From Flavobacterium panici (lineage in GTDB: Bacteria > Bacteroidota > Bacteroidia > Flavobacteriales > Flavobacteriaceae): a stretch of DNA of 64,000 nucleotides. A program made the translations under genes and the position numbers. Where the stretch lies: the NCBI RefSeq assembly GCF_903819335.1, contig NZ_CAIJDE010000033.1, forward strand, positions 1-64,000, in the 5' to 3' direction. The stretch's first letter is position 1. Each line of letters starts with the position of its first letter. Below are positions 43,426 to 51,535 of the stretch, piece by piece. The notes beneath the pieces were generated by a model that did not search any database, was not told the DNA's origin, and was given only the letters and a program-made list of their open reading frames with translations.

Positions 43426-44172
43426 ATGCCAATATCTCCAAATTTCACATCAGTTTTAAGTAAAGACTGGGAAATCAATTTCACACAATGCACACCAACA
43501 GGTTTCTTAAAATATACCGATTTGTGTAATATTTTACAATTAACCGCCGCAGCGCATTCAGAAATTGGGGGAATTAGTTTTTATGATATGCAGGAATTTC
43601 ACCAAGCCTGGGTTTTAAGCCGAATGCGCGTTGAAGTTCATGCCTTACCAAAATGGCAGGATGTTGTAACCGTAAAAACATGGATTAACAGTCTGGAAAA
43701 TTCACGTTCTGTTCGTGCATTAGAAATGTACGTAAACGGGAAAAAAATCGTAGGCTGCGAAACGTATTGGGCAGTTTTCAATACACAAGCGCGTCGTCCT
43801 GAAGCTTTAGCTTTACCTTACGAACATTTTGAATTATTCCCAGAAAAAAGAGCTACAGAAGAAGGTTTTTCTAAAATAAACATCAATCACGAAAAAGAAG
43901 CAGTTTTTGAAAAAACAGTTTATTTATCTGATTTAGACATTGTAAATCACGTAAATAACGTAAAATATTTAGAATGGTGCCTTGACCACGTTGATCCAAA
44001 AAGAATCATGAAGCAAGAAGTTAAAAGCTTCGAAATGAATTTCATGAAAGAGCTTTCGCTAAAAGATAGTGTTGTAATTCACGAAAGCGAAGATGACGAT
44101 CATACTACAGCAACTTTCAGTATTACAAAAGATGAAAAAACCTGCTTTGCTTTGGAGCTGCATTGGAAATAA
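43426..44172 (+). CDS. acyl-ACP thioesterase family (double hot-dog) protein
   Basis: The 248-residue protein has two hot-dog repeats. The first contains AHSEIGGISFYDMQEFHQAWVL and the second VYLSDLDIVNHVNNVKYLEW, where Asp and Asn/His positions match the FatA/FatB and BAL thioesterase family. It would hydrolyse acyl-ACP or acyl-CoA; the chain preference cannot be predicted. It is the last plus-strand gene before a terminator-bearing junction with the RNA-repair operon. Confidence 0.88.
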   Translation: MPISPNFTSVLSKDWEINFTQCTPTGFLKYTDLCNILQLTAAAHSEIGGISFYDMQEFHQAWVLSRMRVEVHALPKWQDVVTVKTWINSLENSRSVRALEMYVNGKKIVGCETYWAVFNTQARRPEALALPYEHFELFPEKRATEEGFSKININHEKEAVFEKTVYLSDLDIVNHVNNVKYLEWCLDHVDPKRIMKQEVKSFEMNFMKELSLKDSVVIHESEDDDHTTATFSITKDEKTCFALELHWK

Positions 44173-44186
44173 AATTGCTATTTCAT

Positions 44187-44297
44187 TCCTGCAAGGTTTT
44201 CAAAACCTTGTAGGTATTTGCATTTTCAAGCGTTCACTCAAATTTCGATATCAATATCTAAATAACAAACCTACAAGGTTTTGAAAACCTTGCAGGA
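44187..44297. repeat. 29-bp perfect inverted repeat with palindromic arms
   Basis: Arms at 44187-44215 and 44269-44297 are exact reverse complements (TCCTGCAAGGTTTTCAAAAC... and its complement). Each arm is itself a near palindrome (CAAGGTTTT-C-AAAACCTTG), so it can form one large hairpin or two small ones. It lies between two convergent transcripts. Confidence 0.7.
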
Positions 44298-44310
44298 ACT
44301 TATACTAAAT

Positions 44311-44341
44311 AAAAAACGATGCAAAATTGCATCGTTTTTTT
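44311..44341. terminator. bidirectional terminator after thioesterase and TPR genes
   Basis: AACGATGCAA and TTGCATCGTT form a perfect stem with only two central bases (AA), so the true loop is larger, and there are A and T runs on either side. It is 12 bp from the TPR gene stop. Confidence 0.85.
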
Positions 44342-44352
44342 GTTTATCAAAA

Positions 44353-44880
44353 TCACTTTGATTTCTTTTTAGAATCTTTTTTAGACTTCTTTTTCTTCTT
44401 TAGCAAATCAATTTTGCCTTCAATTCTTTTCTCTACATCGCTAATATTGCATTCGTATGCAAATTGTAAAGAATGAAGTTTAGCATTTTTAATTTCTTTT
44501 AAAGCTTTCTTAAACTCATGCTGTGCTTCAAAAAGAATCGCTTTTTTAACGTAAATATCAGATTTATTGATTCCTTTTATCGTTAAAGCAAAATCAATTA
44601 ATTTTTGTGCTTCTTCATAATCTTCGTTTAAAATTAAAGTCTGCAAATAATATGGGTAAACTTCAAGCGCATGAATATTAATTGCTAAAGCTTCCTGAAA
44701 ATAGGGTTTAGCCTCTTCATAATTCATTAATTGTTCTGCCTGAATTCTTCCGTATAAACACAAAACCATTGTATTTTTTGCATCATAAGAAAAAGCATAA
44801 TCTAAAGATTCAATCGTTTCTTCAAGCGAATACGGATAATTATCCAAAGCCTGAAAAAGGTATTTATCAATTGTTTTCAT
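44353..44880 (-). CDS. TPR protein of the rtcB operon with Lys-rich tail
   Basis: The 175-residue protein has four or five TPR-like helical repeats (ALDNYPYSLEETIESLDYAF, then YGRIQAEQLMNYEEAKPYFQEAL and so on) and a very basic C-terminal tail of about 17 residues (KKKKKSKKDSKKK), which suggests RNA or ribosome binding. It overlaps the prfH frame by 14 bp and is the last gene of the rtcB-prfH operon. I do not recognise a named family; a role as a substrate or partner-binding adaptor is inference. Confidence 0.85.
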   Translation of the reverse strand: MKTIDKYLFQALDNYPYSLEETIESLDYAFSYDAKNTMVLCLYGRIQAEQLMNYEEAKPYFQEALAINIHALEVYPYYLQTLILNEDYEEAQKLIDFALTIKGINKSDIYVKKAILFEAQHEFKKALKEIKNAKLHSLQFAYECNISDVEKRIEGKIDLLKKKKKSKKDSKKKSK

Positions 44881-45556
44881 TTCTTAAATCGTTTTTTAAT
44901 TTCTGACGAGTTCCCTTGTAATTTTTCTCTACTTTATTCTTTTTAAAATCACTTCCGGTAAAAACTCTAACAGGATTTCCACGCTCGATATTCAGCTGGT
45001 TTTCCCATTGTTTCCCCACGTGATTTTTAAGCTGAACCAGTTTCTCGTCTTCTAGTTTTTTTAATAATCTTTCTGTTGCCAGTTTTTTGTTTTGGTGCTG
45101 CGAACGACTGTCCATAGAAACTACTGCGATTCCGGTTGGAATATGCGTTGCCCGAATTGCCGAACTTACTTTGTTTACATGCTGACCACCAGCTCCAGAA
45201 CTTCTCATTGCCTGATATTGAATATCATTTTCTGAAACTGAATCATTTTTCTGCGGTTCGATTTCAAAAATGCCAATAAACCAGTTCTTGCGTTTGTGCA
45301 TTTTCCTAAACTGACTCTGACCAATCCACTGAATAGTTCCAATCCAGGATTTTACAAATTGGTCAGCATTTTTTCCTTTTATCGAAATTGAAGCTGTTTC
45401 AACCGTTCCGTTTTCTTCTCCAACTTCCCGTTGCAGCAACACAACATCTAATTGTTGATCTTGCGCTTCTTCCAACACTTTTTTAAGCACTTGGGCAACA
45501 ACCCAAGTGCATTCTGCAGGTCCGCGACCCGCTGTTATTTGAATTATTCTTTCCAT
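44867..45556 (-). CDS. prfH: peptide-chain release factor homologue PrfH
   Basis: PrfH is a class-I release-factor-like protein that lacks the codon-recognition domain of RF1/RF2 and keeps the peptidyl-tRNA hydrolysis motif GGQ (GAGGQHVNK, residues 123-125). The 229-residue protein has the RF family domain 3 from about 105 onwards and a distinct N-terminal third (MERIIQITAGRGPAECTWVV). It lies in the same operon as RtcB, and studies of the RtcB2-PrfH pair show that they act together on ribosomes cut in the 16S decoding centre. It overlaps both neighbours (13 bp with the zinc-ribbon gene, 14 bp with TPR). Confidence 0.9.
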   Translation of the reverse strand: MERIIQITAGRGPAECTWVVAQVLKKVLEEAQDQQLDVVLLQREVGEENGTVETASISIKGKNADQFVKSWIGTIQWIGQSQFRKMHKRKNWFIGIFEIEPQKNDSVSENDIQYQAMRSSGAGGQHVNKVSSAIRATHIPTGIAVVSMDSRSQHQNKKLATERLLKKLEDEKLVQLKNHVGKQWENQLNIERGNPVRVFTGSDFKKNKVEKNYKGTRQKLKNDLRNENN

Positions 45557-46149
45557 TTCTTTAAAATTTTAAGCAGCTTATCTCTGTTTTTTGCTGCTTT
45601 TATAAATTTTGGAAGTCTTGAAACCATTGTTCCATTACCACTACCATTATTATTTCTTTCTCTTAAACCAGCTTTAATGTATCTTTCTAAATACGTCATA
45701 TGTTCCTGATTGTAAACCCAAAAAACCTTTCCTTTTATTTCCTTTTGAAACCAAAGAGGCAAATCATGCCAGTCATCTCTTATTAAACCATCATTTTTAG
45801 GTTTTTCCCTAACTTCATAAATGGTCGGCTTTATTTCTTCCTGAAAACTACAATGCGGGCATTTAACCTGATACATTTCTGGTCTTTCTTTAAAAATCTG
45901 AGATTCATAATCGAATTTTTCAAAACAATAACTGCAATAGTGTCTCCCATATGCTTTGTACTGATAAATGGGTTCATCAATCTTATAAAAACAAGTTTTA
46001 CACTCAAAAGACATTTTGGTAAAATTTCCACATTTACAATCTCTAGCTACTTGTTTCAAGACTGCTTTAGATTCACATTTTGGACATTTAACTATTATCT
46101 CGTTATAAAAATTACCCAACCATTTATTTTCATCTTGAAATCTTTCCAT
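45544..46149 (-). CDS. multi-zinc-ribbon protein of the rtcB-prfH operon
   Basis: The 201-residue protein has five CxxC/CxC pairs: Cys22/25, 38/40, 50/53, 72/75 and 97/100, enough for two or more zinc ribbons of the rubredoxin/TFIIB type. A C-terminal half with LPLWFQKEIKGKVFWVYNQEHMTYL and a basic tail LKILKKWKE follows, a motif I associate with TFIIB-type zinc-ribbon proteins of bacteria. Zinc binding and RNA/ribosome contact are inferred. It begins 13 bp from the rtcB stop and overlaps prfH, so its expression is coupled with both. Confidence 0.8.
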   Translation of the reverse strand: MERFQDENKWLGNFYNEIIVKCPKCESKAVLKQVARDCKCGNFTKMSFECKTCFYKIDEPIYQYKAYGRHYCSYCFEKFDYESQIFKERPEMYQVKCPHCSFQEEIKPTIYEVREKPKNDGLIRDDWHDLPLWFQKEIKGKVFWVYNQEHMTYLERYIKAGLRERNNNGSGNGTMVSRLPKFIKAAKNRDKLLKILKKWKE

Positions 46150-46161
46150 AATTTTACTTTT

Positions 46162-47553
46162 TTAACGATCCATTCTAACAATCTTCGGCGTAAAAGTTCC
46201 TAAGACTTCGACCAAATCGATTTGGTTTGCCATTACTTTTGTAATGTCTTTGTATGCCATTGGAGCTTCATCAATATTTCCACCAATCAAGGTTACATCA
46301 TTGGCTTTCAAAACCTTTTTGATTTCGCTTTGCGTAAAAGTACTTTTGCATTTTGCTCTCGAAAACAGACGTCCGGCACCATGCGAAGCAGAATTTAAAC
46401 TCTCTGCGTTTCCTTTCCCTTTTACAATGTAACCCGGAGCAGTCATTGAACCGGGAATAATTCCCAATTGACCTTCTCCTGCCGGAGTTGCTCCTTTTCG
46501 GTGCACAATACATTCCTGACCGTTTACCATTTCTTTCCATGCAAAATTGTGATGGTTTTCAACTGTAACCACTACTCTTTTCCCAATTGCTTTGGCAATT
46601 CGTCTGTGAATATCATCGTGACAGGCTTTTGCATATTCTCCGGCTAAATTCATTGCCAGCCAATATTCCTGACCATCATGTGTATTCAAATCCAGCCAGG
46701 CTAAATGCTGTACATTTTTTGGTAACGGACATTGTTTTGTTGCCAAGTAGGTATAATGCTTCGCAATATTTGCACCTAAACCACGTGAACCGCTATGTGA
46801 AAGAACTGCGAAATATTCACCTTTTTCAAGCTTCCATTCATTCTCTGGATTATCAATTTTAGCAATTCCAAATTCTACAAAATGGTTTCCTCCGCCTGAA
46901 CTTCCTAATTGTTTATAGGCTTTTGGCAAAAGATTCTTTAGTAACGGAATATCCTGAAATTCACTTTTATGAAAAACTTCATGATCTACTCTTGAAGCGT
47001 GTGTTTCATTCATTCCGAATTTTGTATTGTCTTTTAAAATTGCTTCTAACTGATGTTCTTTTCCTTTGAAATGCGACGCTGGCAAATCAAAAATTGAAAG
47101 GCTCATTCGGCATCCAATATCAACTCCAACTCCGTATGGAATCACAGCATTATCTGTTGCTAAAACTCCGCCAATTGGCAATCCATATCCTGAATGTGCA
47201 TCCGGCATTAAAGCTCCGGCTACTGAAATTGGCAGTTTTAACGAATCATACAATTGAAATTTTGCCTGCTGGTCAATTTCATTTTCACCAAAAATCGTAA
47301 AAGGAGCTCTTGTTGCTTTAAGCTGATGCATTCTTACCTGAACCGGTTTAATCAAACCTTCGGCAACTTTTCCCCAGGTTCCGTGGCCTTCAAATTTTTC
47401 AGGATTCAGCAGAACGTCTTTTGCCTCTGTTAGAATAGATTCCTTTTTTTCTCTTTTTCTATATCTGTTTATCTGCCCTAAGGCGATGTTTATTGAATTA
47501 TTCTTTGGAAATCCCAATTTAATCAGGTCTTTTCCAGTTAATTTATTTCCCAT
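46162..47553 (-). CDS. rtcB: RNA-splicing ligase RtcB (RtcB2 type)
   Basis: RtcB joins RNA 3'-phosphate or 2',3'-cyclic phosphate ends to 5'-OH ends with GTP and Mn2+. From ATG 47553 the protein is 463 residues and has all key blocks: the metal Cys in VGVDIGCRM (148), SSGGGNHFVE (His224), SHSGSRGLG (His253), the NHHNF pair (334-335) and the guanylated His391 in NSASHGAGR. The upstream ATG at 47580 is also possible. Its operon position with prfH is the RtcB2 pattern, which is linked to repair of damaged ribosomes rather than tRNA. Confidence 0.93.
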   Translation of the reverse strand: MGNKLTGKDLIKLGFPKNNSINIALGQINRYRKREKKESILTEAKDVLLNPEKFEGHGTWGKVAEGLIKPVQVRMHQLKATRAPFTIFGENEIDQQAKFQLYDSLKLPISVAGALMPDAHSGYGLPIGGVLATDNAVIPYGVGVDIGCRMSLSIFDLPASHFKGKEHQLEAILKDNTKFGMNETHASRVDHEVFHKSEFQDIPLLKNLLPKAYKQLGSSGGGNHFVEFGIAKIDNPENEWKLEKGEYFAVLSHSGSRGLGANIAKHYTYLATKQCPLPKNVQHLAWLDLNTHDGQEYWLAMNLAGEYAKACHDDIHRRIAKAIGKRVVVTVENHHNFAWKEMVNGQECIVHRKGATPAGEGQLGIIPGSMTAPGYIVKGKGNAESLNSASHGAGRLFSRAKCKSTFTQSEIKKVLKANDVTLIGGNIDEAPMAYKDITKVMANQIDLVEVLGTFTPKIVRMDR

Positions 47554-47695
47554 AAATTTTTTATAATTATGTTGATGCATAATCAAGTCAAATTGAAACC
47601 TATCAAGGATTCCAAAATGAAATAAGCATGCGGGTTTTTATCCTTTCGGATAGTTTGTAAAATATTCTTCGGGAAAATTTTGAAGTGTCTAGAAT

Positions 47696-47732
47696 AAAAA
47701 AAGCCCGAAACTAAATGTCTTCGGGCTTTTTT
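47696..47732 (-). terminator. terminator/attenuator between leader peptide and rtcB
   Basis: GCCCGAA and TTCGGGC form the stem around the loop ACTAAATGTC, followed on the minus strand by a 7-T run (bases 47702-47696). It lies 20 nt after the stop of the 27-codon ORF and 143 nt before the rtcB ATG. I saw no clear promoter between it and rtcB, so readthrough may feed the operon. Confidence 0.7.
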
Positions 47733-47752
47733 ATATATCTAAAAATGTATTT

Positions 47753-47836
47753 CTAAGATTGAAATAAGCCACGAAGAAGTGCTGCACCAAATCCGTTTGG
47801 TGTGAAGCTTTGTGATGTCAATGTAAGTACAAACAT
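47753..47836 (-). CDS. 27-residue leader peptide candidate upstream of rtcB
   Basis: ATG 47836 opens a 27-codon frame ending TAG (product MFVLTLTSQSFTPNGFGAAL then LRGLFQS). Codons match the genome style. Between the promoter-like sequence at 47876 and the terminator at 47696 it forms a self-contained transcription unit. A perfect 7-bp hairpin (CACCAAA with TTTGGTG, 47783-47800) lies within the ORF. A stalling peptide that senses ribosome state and controls readthrough into rtcB is an attractive but unproven reading; a free-standing small peptide is the alternative. Confidence 0.55.
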   Translation of the reverse strand: MFVLTLTSQSFTPNGFGAALLRGLFQS

Positions 47837-47875
47837 TTTTCTTCGTTTTTAAAGGGTTATTATTTTTTTCGTCTG

Positions 47876-47908
47876 CAAATATTCAGAATTGTTTTTTGAT
47901 TTTCCAAA
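47876..47908 (-). promoter_or_regulatory. promoter-like sequence for the 27-codon ORF
   Basis: On the minus strand TTTG (47908-47905) is followed after 21 bp by AATATTTG (47883-47876), one base from the TAnnTTTG consensus. The leader would be about 35 nt. Confidence 0.5.
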
Positions 47909-48049
47909 TTTATTTTTCAGAAAAGTCGTGTGAAAAATATTTCCGGCATTAAATTCTTCAACAAACAAGAAGTTATTGTTTTGAAAATGAGAACAATATA
48001 TCCTGTAGAAATAAAATCAAAAATTCTAGTATTTTATGCCTTTTATGTC

Positions 48050-48520
48050 ATTTCGACTGAAAGGAGAAATCGTAAACGTATATCGACAAAGATTGGTGAA
48101 TCTCTTTGCGTAGACGCACTGCTGTGCGTCTCTACGATATATGTTATCCATAAATCAATGACAATTTTAATATAGGGATGCATACTGCAGTACGTCTCTA
48201 CGATTTACGTTATATATAAATCAATGACAATTTTAATATAAAAATCAATCACAATTTAAATGCAGAGATGCACTGCAGTGCATCTAACCAAAGATTGGCG
48301 ACATTACATGTGATATTCTTTTTAAACACAAAAAAGGGGACAGACGAAGGAGGTCATACAATCATAATTCGACAAAGATTGGCGATTCTCTTTGCGTAGA
48401 CGCACTGCTGTGCGTCTCTACGATATACGTTATCTATAAATCAATCAGAATTTTAATGTAGAGATGCACTGGAGTGCATCTAACAAAAGATTGGCGACAT
48501 TTAATTTCCTTTCTAAACAT
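48050..48520. repeat. palindromic repeat island (AGACGCACTGCNGTGCGTCTCTAC family) with a segment duplicated
   Basis: Palindromic units (consensus near GTAGAGACGCACTGCAGTGC) lie near 48110, 48180, 48265, 48400 and 48460. A longer unit (CGACAAAGATTGGNGAATCTC, palindrome, CTACGATATANGTTATC, AATCAATNANAATTTTAAT) is present at 48082-48330 and again, shortened, at 48365-48525. The 735 bp from 47837 to 48571 contains no convincing gene. Confidence 0.75.
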
Positions 48521-48548
48521 AAAAAAAGCCCTGATTTCTCAGAGCTTT
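48521..48548 (-). terminator. terminator of the two-component operon
   Basis: AAAAGCCCTGA and TCAGAGCTTTT pair with one mismatch around a TTTC loop. It lies 24 bp from the response-regulator stop. Confidence 0.65.
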
Positions 48549-48571
48549 TATATCGTTTTTAGGTGAATTCG

Positions 48572-49288
48572 TTATTCAGAAACTTTGCTTTTTACAACTA
48601 ATCTGAAACCTTCTCCGTGAATGTTAAGAATCTCAACATCTTCATCAGATTTAAGGTATTTTCTAAGTTTAGCGATGTAAACATCCATACTTCTTGAAGT
48701 AAAGTAGTTGTCATCTCTCCAGATTTTAGTCAAAGCTAATTCTCTTGGCATTAAGTCATTTTCATGAAGAATTAACATTTTAAGCAATTCATTCTCTTTT
48801 GGAGACAATTTGATTGGCTCTTCATCCTGGAAAGTCAAGAATCTAAGTTTTGAGTTTAAGTGGAATTTACCAATATTAAATTCAAATTGTACTTGTTCTG
48901 CTTTTGTATCAGCTGATTTTCTCTGAATAATCGCTTTGATTTTCATCAATAAAACTTCTGAATCAAAAGGTTTATTTAAATAATCGTCAGCACCAGCTTT
49001 GTATCCTTTTAACACATCTTCTTTCATAGATTTTGCTGTCAAGAAGATAATTGGCACTTCGCTGTTCTTTTCTCTAATTTCTTTTGCTAAAGTATACCCA
49101 TCTTTATAAGGCATCATTACATCAAGAATACATAAATCGTAAACGTCTTTCTTGAATTTCTCGAAACCTTCCATACCGTTTTTAGCTAAAGTAACTTCAA
49201 AGTCATTTAACATTAGATAATCTTTAAGAACCGCCCCAAAATTTAGGTCATCTTCTACTAAAAGTATTCTTTTGTTAGTATTTTCCAT
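48572..49288 (-). CDS. OmpR-type response regulator (RprY-like)
   Basis: The 238-residue protein has a receiver domain with acidic pocket (VEDD, about residues 11-14), phosphorylatable Asp56 in LCILDVMMP, the Lys in YLNKPF (about 106) and a C-terminal winged-helix DNA-binding domain (about 135-235) of the OmpR/PhoB class. It starts 3 bp after the kinase gene, so the two form one operon with CoaE and the glycosyltransferase upstream. The resemblance to Bacteroides RprY is a guess. Confidence 0.93.
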   Translation of the reverse strand: MENTNKRILLVEDDLNFGAVLKDYLMLNDFEVTLAKNGMEGFEKFKKDVYDLCILDVMMPYKDGYTLAKEIREKNSEVPIIFLTAKSMKEDVLKGYKAGADDYLNKPFDSEVLLMKIKAIIQRKSADTKAEQVQFEFNIGKFHLNSKLRFLTFQDEEPIKLSPKENELLKMLILHENDLMPRELALTKIWRDDNYFTSRSMDVYIAKLRKYLKSDEDVEILNIHGEGFRLVVKSKVSE

Positions 49289-49291
49289 ATT

Positions 49292-50878
49292 TTAATTTAT
49301 TAATGGTATTTTTATAATAAAGGTGCTACCTTTTCCTTTTTCGCTTTCAACATATACTTGACCATTATGGTCCTCTACAATTCTTTTTACGTACGCAAGA
49401 CCTAAGCCGTGCCCTTTTACATTATGAAGGTCTCCAGTATGTTCTCTATAGAACTTCTCAAACACTCGTTTTTGAGCTATCTTACTCATTCCCAAACCAT
49501 GATCTCTTACTTTTATCAAAATCATGTCTTTTACATTTTCTGTAAAAATTTCAATTTCAGGAGTATCAGGTGAATATTTTATGGCATTCTCTAAAATATT
49601 AACCAGAACGTTTGTAAAATGAACTTCATTGATCAAACAAGTCGTTCTTGCTGCGTTATAATGTTTTACTACTGTACCTTTTCTATCTTCTAAAATCAAA
49701 TTTACATGCTCAATTGCATCGTCAATTACATCAGTTACAACAGTTGGTTCTTTAGTGATATCAAGTTCACGTTTTTCTAGTTTAGAAATACGTAAAACGT
49801 TTTCAACTTGGGCGTGCATTCTTTTATTTTCATCCCTAATCATTTGAAGATATCTGTAGACTTTGTCTTTATCTTCAATAATTTTAGGATTTCTAATTGC
49901 ATCAAGAGCTAAATTTATTGTCGCAATTGGAGTTTTAAACTCGTGCGTCATATTATTTATAAAATCTGTTTTGATTTCAGAAATATGTTTCTGACGCAAT
50001 AATTGATTCAAGGCACTCGTGTATGCAACTATTATAATTAATGTAAAAACTATAGATAAAATAGTAATACTTAATAATTCTGATAGTAAAAATTTCTTTT
50101 TATGAGGAAATGTCACTGACAATTCATATCTGCTATTTCCTTCATTATCAGTATATATCGGAATATTATAAGTTGCCTCTTTATCGTAGTGAAATCCATC
50201 CGATTTAATTTTGGTTGGAACACCACTGCTATAAATTCCAAATTCAAATTTGGTTTTAACTCCGTATTCTTGTAATTCTTTCTTTAAAAGCTTAGAAAGT
50301 TTATCTTTAGTAATTCTACCTTCAATTGGAGTTAAGGACGCAATATCTTTATACTGAATTTGCTGCTGAACTTTATTTAAAATATCTAAACTTCCTGATT
50401 TTTCAATTGTAAGGTCTGGTATTATACTTTGACCTAAATTGTTATTATCAATTCCGTTATTGTTATTATAAACTTCGGTTACTCTTTTAGAGCTGAAATT
50501 CTTAAATCGCTCACTGCTGAATTTTTTATTAAAAAACGATCCGCTTATATCGTAATCTTCAGAAGTCAGTGTATTAGAATAAACAATTGTTTTATTTGTT
50601 TTTGCATTTCTCTGCACATAAAACACTTGAAGTAAGTCCTCTTTTTTGGGAATTTTACCTGTGCTGTCTTTTATGCGGTTGTATTTATCGTAAAAACTGT
50701 ATTCTTCTTGCTGTTCAAGCTTGTCTGCTACATTTCCGATAACTTGGGTAACGTGGTATTTAAACTGCTCTTCGTTATTTTTAAATGAAGAGTTAAACCA
50801 AAATACCTGCACTAGAATTATCCCTATCAAGGACAAACTCATCAGTAAAACAAGTATTCTAAAAAATAATTTATTCAT
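49292..50878 (-). CDS. membrane sensor histidine kinase (RprX-like)
   Basis: The 528-residue protein has an N-terminal membrane helix (about 7-29), an extracytoplasmic domain of about 235 residues, a second helix (264-287), no clear HAMP, a HisKA segment with phospho-acceptor His312 in NNMTHEFKTPIATIN and an ATPase domain with NILENAIKYSP, RDHGLGMS and GHGLGLAYVK. The sensed signal is unknown. It is followed directly by its regulator. A TAATTTTG -7-like sequence 5 bp upstream of the ATG hints at a very short leader. Confidence 0.93.
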   Translation of the reverse strand: MNKLFFRILVLLMSLSLIGIILVQVFWFNSSFKNNEEQFKYHVTQVIGNVADKLEQQEEYSFYDKYNRIKDSTGKIPKKEDLLQVFYVQRNAKTNKTIVYSNTLTSEDYDISGSFFNKKFSSERFKNFSSKRVTEVYNNNNGIDNNNLGQSIIPDLTIEKSGSLDILNKVQQQIQYKDIASLTPIEGRITKDKLSKLLKKELQEYGVKTKFEFGIYSSGVPTKIKSDGFHYDKEATYNIPIYTDNEGNSRYELSVTFPHKKKFLLSELLSITILSIVFTLIIIVAYTSALNQLLRQKHISEIKTDFINNMTHEFKTPIATINLALDAIRNPKIIEDKDKVYRYLQMIRDENKRMHAQVENVLRISKLEKRELDITKEPTVVTDVIDDAIEHVNLILEDRKGTVVKHYNAARTTCLINEVHFTNVLVNILENAIKYSPDTPEIEIFTENVKDMILIKVRDHGLGMSKIAQKRVFEKFYREHTGDLHNVKGHGLGLAYVKRIVEDHNGQVYVESEKGKGSTFIIKIPLIN

Positions 50879-50937
50879 CGAAACAAAATTAATATTTTAA
50901 CAATATACTAAATAATACATTAACCAAATATTAACAT

Positions 50938-51534
50938 TTAAGACTGTTTTTGTTTTATTTTCAAAATTTTAAGAATTTCAACTACTTCTTCTTTAGCAAT
51001 TTTAAGATTACTGTTATTAATTACAAAATTGCTTAAAGAAATTCGTTTTTTATCATCCCACTGCATTTTCATTCTGCTTAAAACGTGTTCGCGTGTGGTA
51101 TTATCACGCTTCATCACTCTTTCAATTCTTACTTCTTCTGGCGCAGTAACGGTAACTATATAATCAAATTCTTTGTATTTTCCGCTTTCAAATAAAATGG
51201 CAGCTTCGTAAACTACAAATGCTTCATTTTTATTTTGAGACAGCCAATGTTGAAAATCCTTTTTTACTGCAGGATGTACAATCGAATTTAAAACTGTTAA
51301 TTTATCTGCATCATTAAAAACAATATCAGCTAATTTTGCCCGGTTTAAAACATTATTTTCAAAGAGCAATTCTCCAAAAGCATTTTTTATTGCAGCAATA
51401 ATTTCTGCTGACTGCATTATCTTTTTAGCTTCATCATCTGCGATGTAAACAGGAATTCCCATTTCCTTAAAAAAAGCAGTGATTGTTGTTTTACCGCTTC
51501 CTATTCCGCCGGTCAAGCCGATAATTTTTGTCAT
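50938..51534 (-). CDS. coaE: dephospho-CoA kinase
   Basis: CoaE phosphorylates the 3'-OH of dephospho-CoA, the last step of CoA synthesis. The 198-residue protein has the P-loop GLTGGIGSGKTT at about 6-17, the IPVYIADDEAKK block with acid dyad, and the VRIERVMKRDNTTREHV lid. It follows the GT2 gene with a 1-bp gap. CoaBC, which acts earlier in the pathway, lies 5 kb upstream in the same direction. Confidence 0.96.
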   Translation of the reverse strand: MTKIIGLTGGIGSGKTTITAFFKEMGIPVYIADDEAKKIMQSAEIIAAIKNAFGELLFENNVLNRAKLADIVFNDADKLTVLNSIVHPAVKKDFQHWLSQNKNEAFVVYEAAILFESGKYKEFDYIVTVTAPEEVRIERVMKRDNTTREHVLSRMKMQWDDKKRISLSNFVINNSNLKIAKEEVVEILKILKIKQKQS

Positions 51535-51535
51535 A

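Noticed and set aside
47930..48175. 81-codon plus-strand frame
   Set aside because: It lies in the repeat island and takes in palindrome units; product not protein-like.
48050..48520. CRISPR array
   Set aside because: Units are palindromic, unevenly spaced and differ in sequence; no constant repeat/spacer pattern and no cas genes.
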